Position numbers and translations under genes: made by a program. From positions 3,994,945 to 4,058,944 of the forward strand of contig NC_058062.1 in NCBI RefSeq assembly GCF_020085105.1: a stretch of 64,000 nt of DNA, read 5' to 3'. The DNA comes from Siniperca chuatsi (Eukaryota > Chordata > Actinopteri > Centrarchiformes > Sinipercidae). Below are positions 61,901 through 64,000 of this stretch, piece by piece (position 1 is the first letter of the stretch; each line of letters begins with the position of its first letter). The notes below the pieces were generated by a model. That model was not told where the DNA came from and searched no databases. It saw nothing but the letters and a program-made list of their open reading frames with translations.

Positions 61901-62813
61901 CTCTGTGGGCTGATAATCAAGAAAGTTATCGCCTTCTCCTTTTGAGTTGCTGTCGTCATTAATCACGAAAGCAGAAGATGAGGAAGGTTTAATGAATATT
62001 GCATGCTGCTGTCTGTAAATCTCAAAGGGTGTTCAGAGCCAAATCTTCAAAATATGACCCTTTCTTCTGAGCGTGTACTCCTGCTGAGTAGTTCTTCAAA
62101 TCAATTGCACTTTAACACACTCTTAACCCCGAGAAGTCTTAAAACTTCTCATCCTCCCACTCGTGCATGTCCTCAGGCCTGAGCGCAGAGCGGTCACAGG
62201 CCGAGGGACTCAGTTTTTAACCGAGGACGCAGAGAGGAAGGAACGAAAAGACGAAGGTTGCTGCGGTGAAGTGGCGCTTCTGCCCCACTTCAGGGAACAG
62301 GATGTGGTTTTTCTCGCTATTCTGTCATCGTCTGTGTCTGTGCACAGTTTGCACTGCATATCACACACACATCGCTCTTCGCTGTTATCTGGCAAGGGAA
62401 TGAAAGTAAAATTTCACCTACTGTAACTTTACTGTGACTCACATTAACAGTGTGTTTCCACATAAACTGTTGATTGTCAACAAAGTTGTCAAATGATATG
62501 TAGTATGTCAGAACCAAAGGTGATGTTACACACTTAGAGATATCTCTACGAAAGTACTGTGTGCTCTGTGTTCAGGTATACAGGTGACCAAATTAAAGGG
62601 TTGTGTGTTGGTCAGGTGAGGCTGCACAAACTGTATGTAGCAGGTTAAATGACCCTGCCCAGACACTCCCAACATCTAATACCTTCAGAGGAAGTAATCA
62701 ACTGGATCTATAACCATGTAATCCTCTTTTTCCTGTTTATATACACAAAAATACAGTATAAACTCACCTTTTTGGGGTCCATGTTGAATTTCTTTTTCCC
62801 ACGTAAGAATCTC
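55911..62813 (-). CDS. cyth4: Cytohesin-4 (ARF guanine-nucleotide exchange factor), 5'-partial
   Basis: Ten minus-strand exons join in phase: 62813-62768, 61595-61477, 60455-60375, 60205-60093, 59739-59591, 58198-58087, 57960-57884, 57764-57693, 57461-57313 and 55989-55911 (TAG 55913-55911), about 331 residues. The initiating exon with the coiled coil lies off the right edge. The Sec7 domain runs from [10 protein letters not shown] to about DLPTELLT. It includes [20 protein letters not shown], the catalytic-glutamate loop [17 protein letters not shown] and [15 protein letters not shown]. The PH domain follows: [45 protein letters not shown] and [12 protein letters not shown]. The tail is basic (TLRKRKV). 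Cytohesins activate ARF GTPases at phosphoinositide-rich membranes. [16 protein letters not shown] and [11 protein letters not shown] favour CYTH4 over CYTH1-3. The PH exon junction encodes two glycines, as in human CYTH4. Confidence 0.92.
56195..56580. repeat. Dispersed repeat with 'gttagcatgctaac' tail, copy 2 (cyth4 intron)
   Basis: The sequence ggtatttttagctccatccc, cctcaggatgaattgtaata, agcgccatcatcaggtcaaa and aacatgctaaactaagatgg parallels 2880-3290. Confidence 0.75.
56620..56700. repeat. Fragment of the 'tcagaaatactttattgatcc' element
   Basis: This has a triplicated aatcagaaatcagaaat start, then tattgatcctcgaggggaaa. Only about 80 bp of the element is present. Confidence 0.65.
56865..57060. 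repeat. Dispersed 'gctaagctaag' repeat copy (reverse orientation) in cyth4 intron
   Basis: This contains tttgggaaatacacttattt, gctacagccagcaggcagtt, agcttagcttagcacaaaga and gggaacagggggaaacggtt. Confidence 0.7.
59223..59298. repeat. Inverted repeat with 35-bp arms and 6-base loop in cyth4 intron
   Basis: The left arm 59223-59257 (aaaaatggcttccttgac...ccaac) and right arm 59264-59298 (gttgg...gtcaaggaagccattttt) are reverse complements with one mismatch, separated by caggct. A 22-base tandem repeat (acacagagtarcttaaattt) follows at about 59299-59341. Confidence 0.9.
60870..61272 (-). mobile_element. Composite repeat (CAGTGGTTCCCAACC insertion in a CAGTGGTGG-family element), reverse copy
   Basis: Read on the minus strand, the order is CAGTGGTGGAAGAAGTACTC, tgatgcatcaatgtt-type interior, gctgctcgaggtggagctag, then the embedded cagtggttcccaacctaggg and gataaatctgaggggccgtg. 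It mirrors 33650-34060. Confidence 0.65.
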
Positions 62814-64000
62814 CTGTTCATTTTAGTGCAACAAAAGACAAGACAACAATTTTCATTATAAACTGATATAGAGACTTTTTCAGATATTCAGTTAATGATA
62901 TTTTCAATGACAAATTAAATGACAAATACAGGTGTTCAAAATTAGATAACGTGTTTATTGTATCAAAAACTACAGCAAGTTGGACTATTTACTTGGTCTA
63001 GATCTTCTCTTTATCTTTTCTTGTATGTTGTATTTATAATTATATGGCGTATACTACATTTACAATAAACTGTGTATTTTCCTTTTTCCTATGTGAAAGT
63101 ATTCTTTATATATGTTTGGACTGTTTATAATGTATTTGTAAATGTGTGGATATTTTTTGGTTTTGGATATTTGTATGTGTGTTCTGTGTGTGTAGCGTGA
63201 AGGGGGCTACAACTTTAATTTCATTGTGCAGCCCTTGAACCTTGATCTGGTTTATACAGCATTAACTTGCTGAGTCTTGCTGGTTGGGTATATTTATGTG
63301 CATGACATGCAATAATAAAGAAACGTCAAACTCAAAACCTTCACAAGTTACTGAAGCTCAAAATGACGTCATCAGACTAACTATTTTACCTGGCCGAGAG
63401 TTTGAAACCCTTATTATTCAATCGGCAATGCTATGAAATAAAAAAGACCAACTTCTCACACTTGAGAGATCTGAACCAGAAATGATTTGGTATGCCAGTC
63501 ACTAAAATAAACTTCTGGGAACATTGTCTCCATGATGCATGAGGGTGTGTTTTATCAAGTTGTGGTTGTTGGGGTTTGGGTGCAGTCAGCCTTACTGACC
63601 AACTTATCATGCCAGTAATACAGTTATAGCAAAATATCACTTGCATATCACCCCCTGAAAGCAGCGACAAAAGCAACAGGAAGTCCAGATACGTAGTTCG
63701 ACAGCCACATGCACACATTCTCAAGATGTCACAAGACCATTTTCTTTCCAATTTCTGTCACAGTGCTCAGTAACTGTGCTTTGTTACGCTCAGAGCTGCA
63801 GTACATGACAGCATGGCCGCACTTTCTCCTCCAAAATTCGGACATACTGTAGTGACTACAGTGTGTTACTTTGGGGGTATGTGGAAAGATTGTGCATAGC
63901 TCAACTAATCTGAAGAAAAATTAATGACAATTTGAATAACAAATATATCCACATATTGAGTCAGCTGTAACACCTGAACACCATTTTTCAAAGTGCGTGA
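62814..64000. other. cyth4 upstream intron, no exon recognised
   Basis: The first visible cyth4 exon begins in phase 2, so at least one upstream coding exon must exist. I could not recognise it on the minus strand here. Position 63945-64000 starts another copy of the repeat seen at 42060-42552 (atatccacatattgagtcag). Confidence 0.45.

Noticed and set aside
62814..64000. Search for the cyth4 first (coiled-coil) exon
   Set aside because: No minus-strand segment with the expected heptad pattern and phase-2 donor was recognised; it is probably outside the window.

Overview
The window looks like nuclear DNA of a ray-finned fish, probably a spiny-rayed (percomorph-type) teleost. Coding exons are short, bounded by GT/AG splice sites and separated by AT-rich introns. 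The non-coding sequence is crowded with dispersed repeat families that I recognise as typical of teleosts. No prokaryotic gene organisation, tRNA, rRNA or CRISPR array is visible.

Four protein-coding genes can be assembled exon by exon with matching splice phases. (1) At 2539-5755 on the minus strand are the first three coding exons of a RASIP1/RADIL-family gene, best called rasip1; it continues off the left edge. (2) At 22242-31565 on the plus strand is a complete SH3-SH2-SH3 adaptor, grap2 (GADS), with 7 coding exons and 289 aa. (3) At 34782-50502 on the plus strand is a complete fam83f with 5 coding exons and 536 aa, ending in a CaaX box. (4) At 55911-62813 on the minus strand is cyth4 (cytohesin-4), with 10 coding exons covering the Sec7 domain, PH domain and stop codon; its first exon or exons lie off the right edge. 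grap2, fam83f and cyth4 have human counterparts on 22q13.1, so their linkage looks like conserved synteny. Human RASIP1 is on chromosome 19.

All four encode signalling adaptors or regulators: Rap/Ras effector, T-cell adaptor, CK1-binding scaffold and ARF exchange factor. There is no operon-like relation; they are independent transcription units. grap2 and fam83f are tandem and codirectional (poly(A) signal of one about 2.6 kb before the next ATG), and fam83f and cyth4 converge.

The space between is mostly repeat-derived. The 6.4-22.1 kb interval carries a hAT-type MITE with a perfect 8-bp target-site duplication, other TIR elements, the 3' tail of a non-LTR retrotransposon, a frameshifted L1/Tx1-like remnant and an 8-bp-unit minisatellite of about 455 bp. 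fam83f intron 1 holds a decayed PIF/Harbinger fragment. Several repeat families recur 2-8 times in both orientations. Four short-loop inverted repeats (15-35 bp arms) are scattered through the window, one of them a perfect 31-bp hairpin inside the predicted fam83f 3' UTR. No new multi-gene system is seen; the more unusual signals are these hairpins and nested repeat insertions. All coordinates were read by eye from the sequence, and no alignment or search was run.
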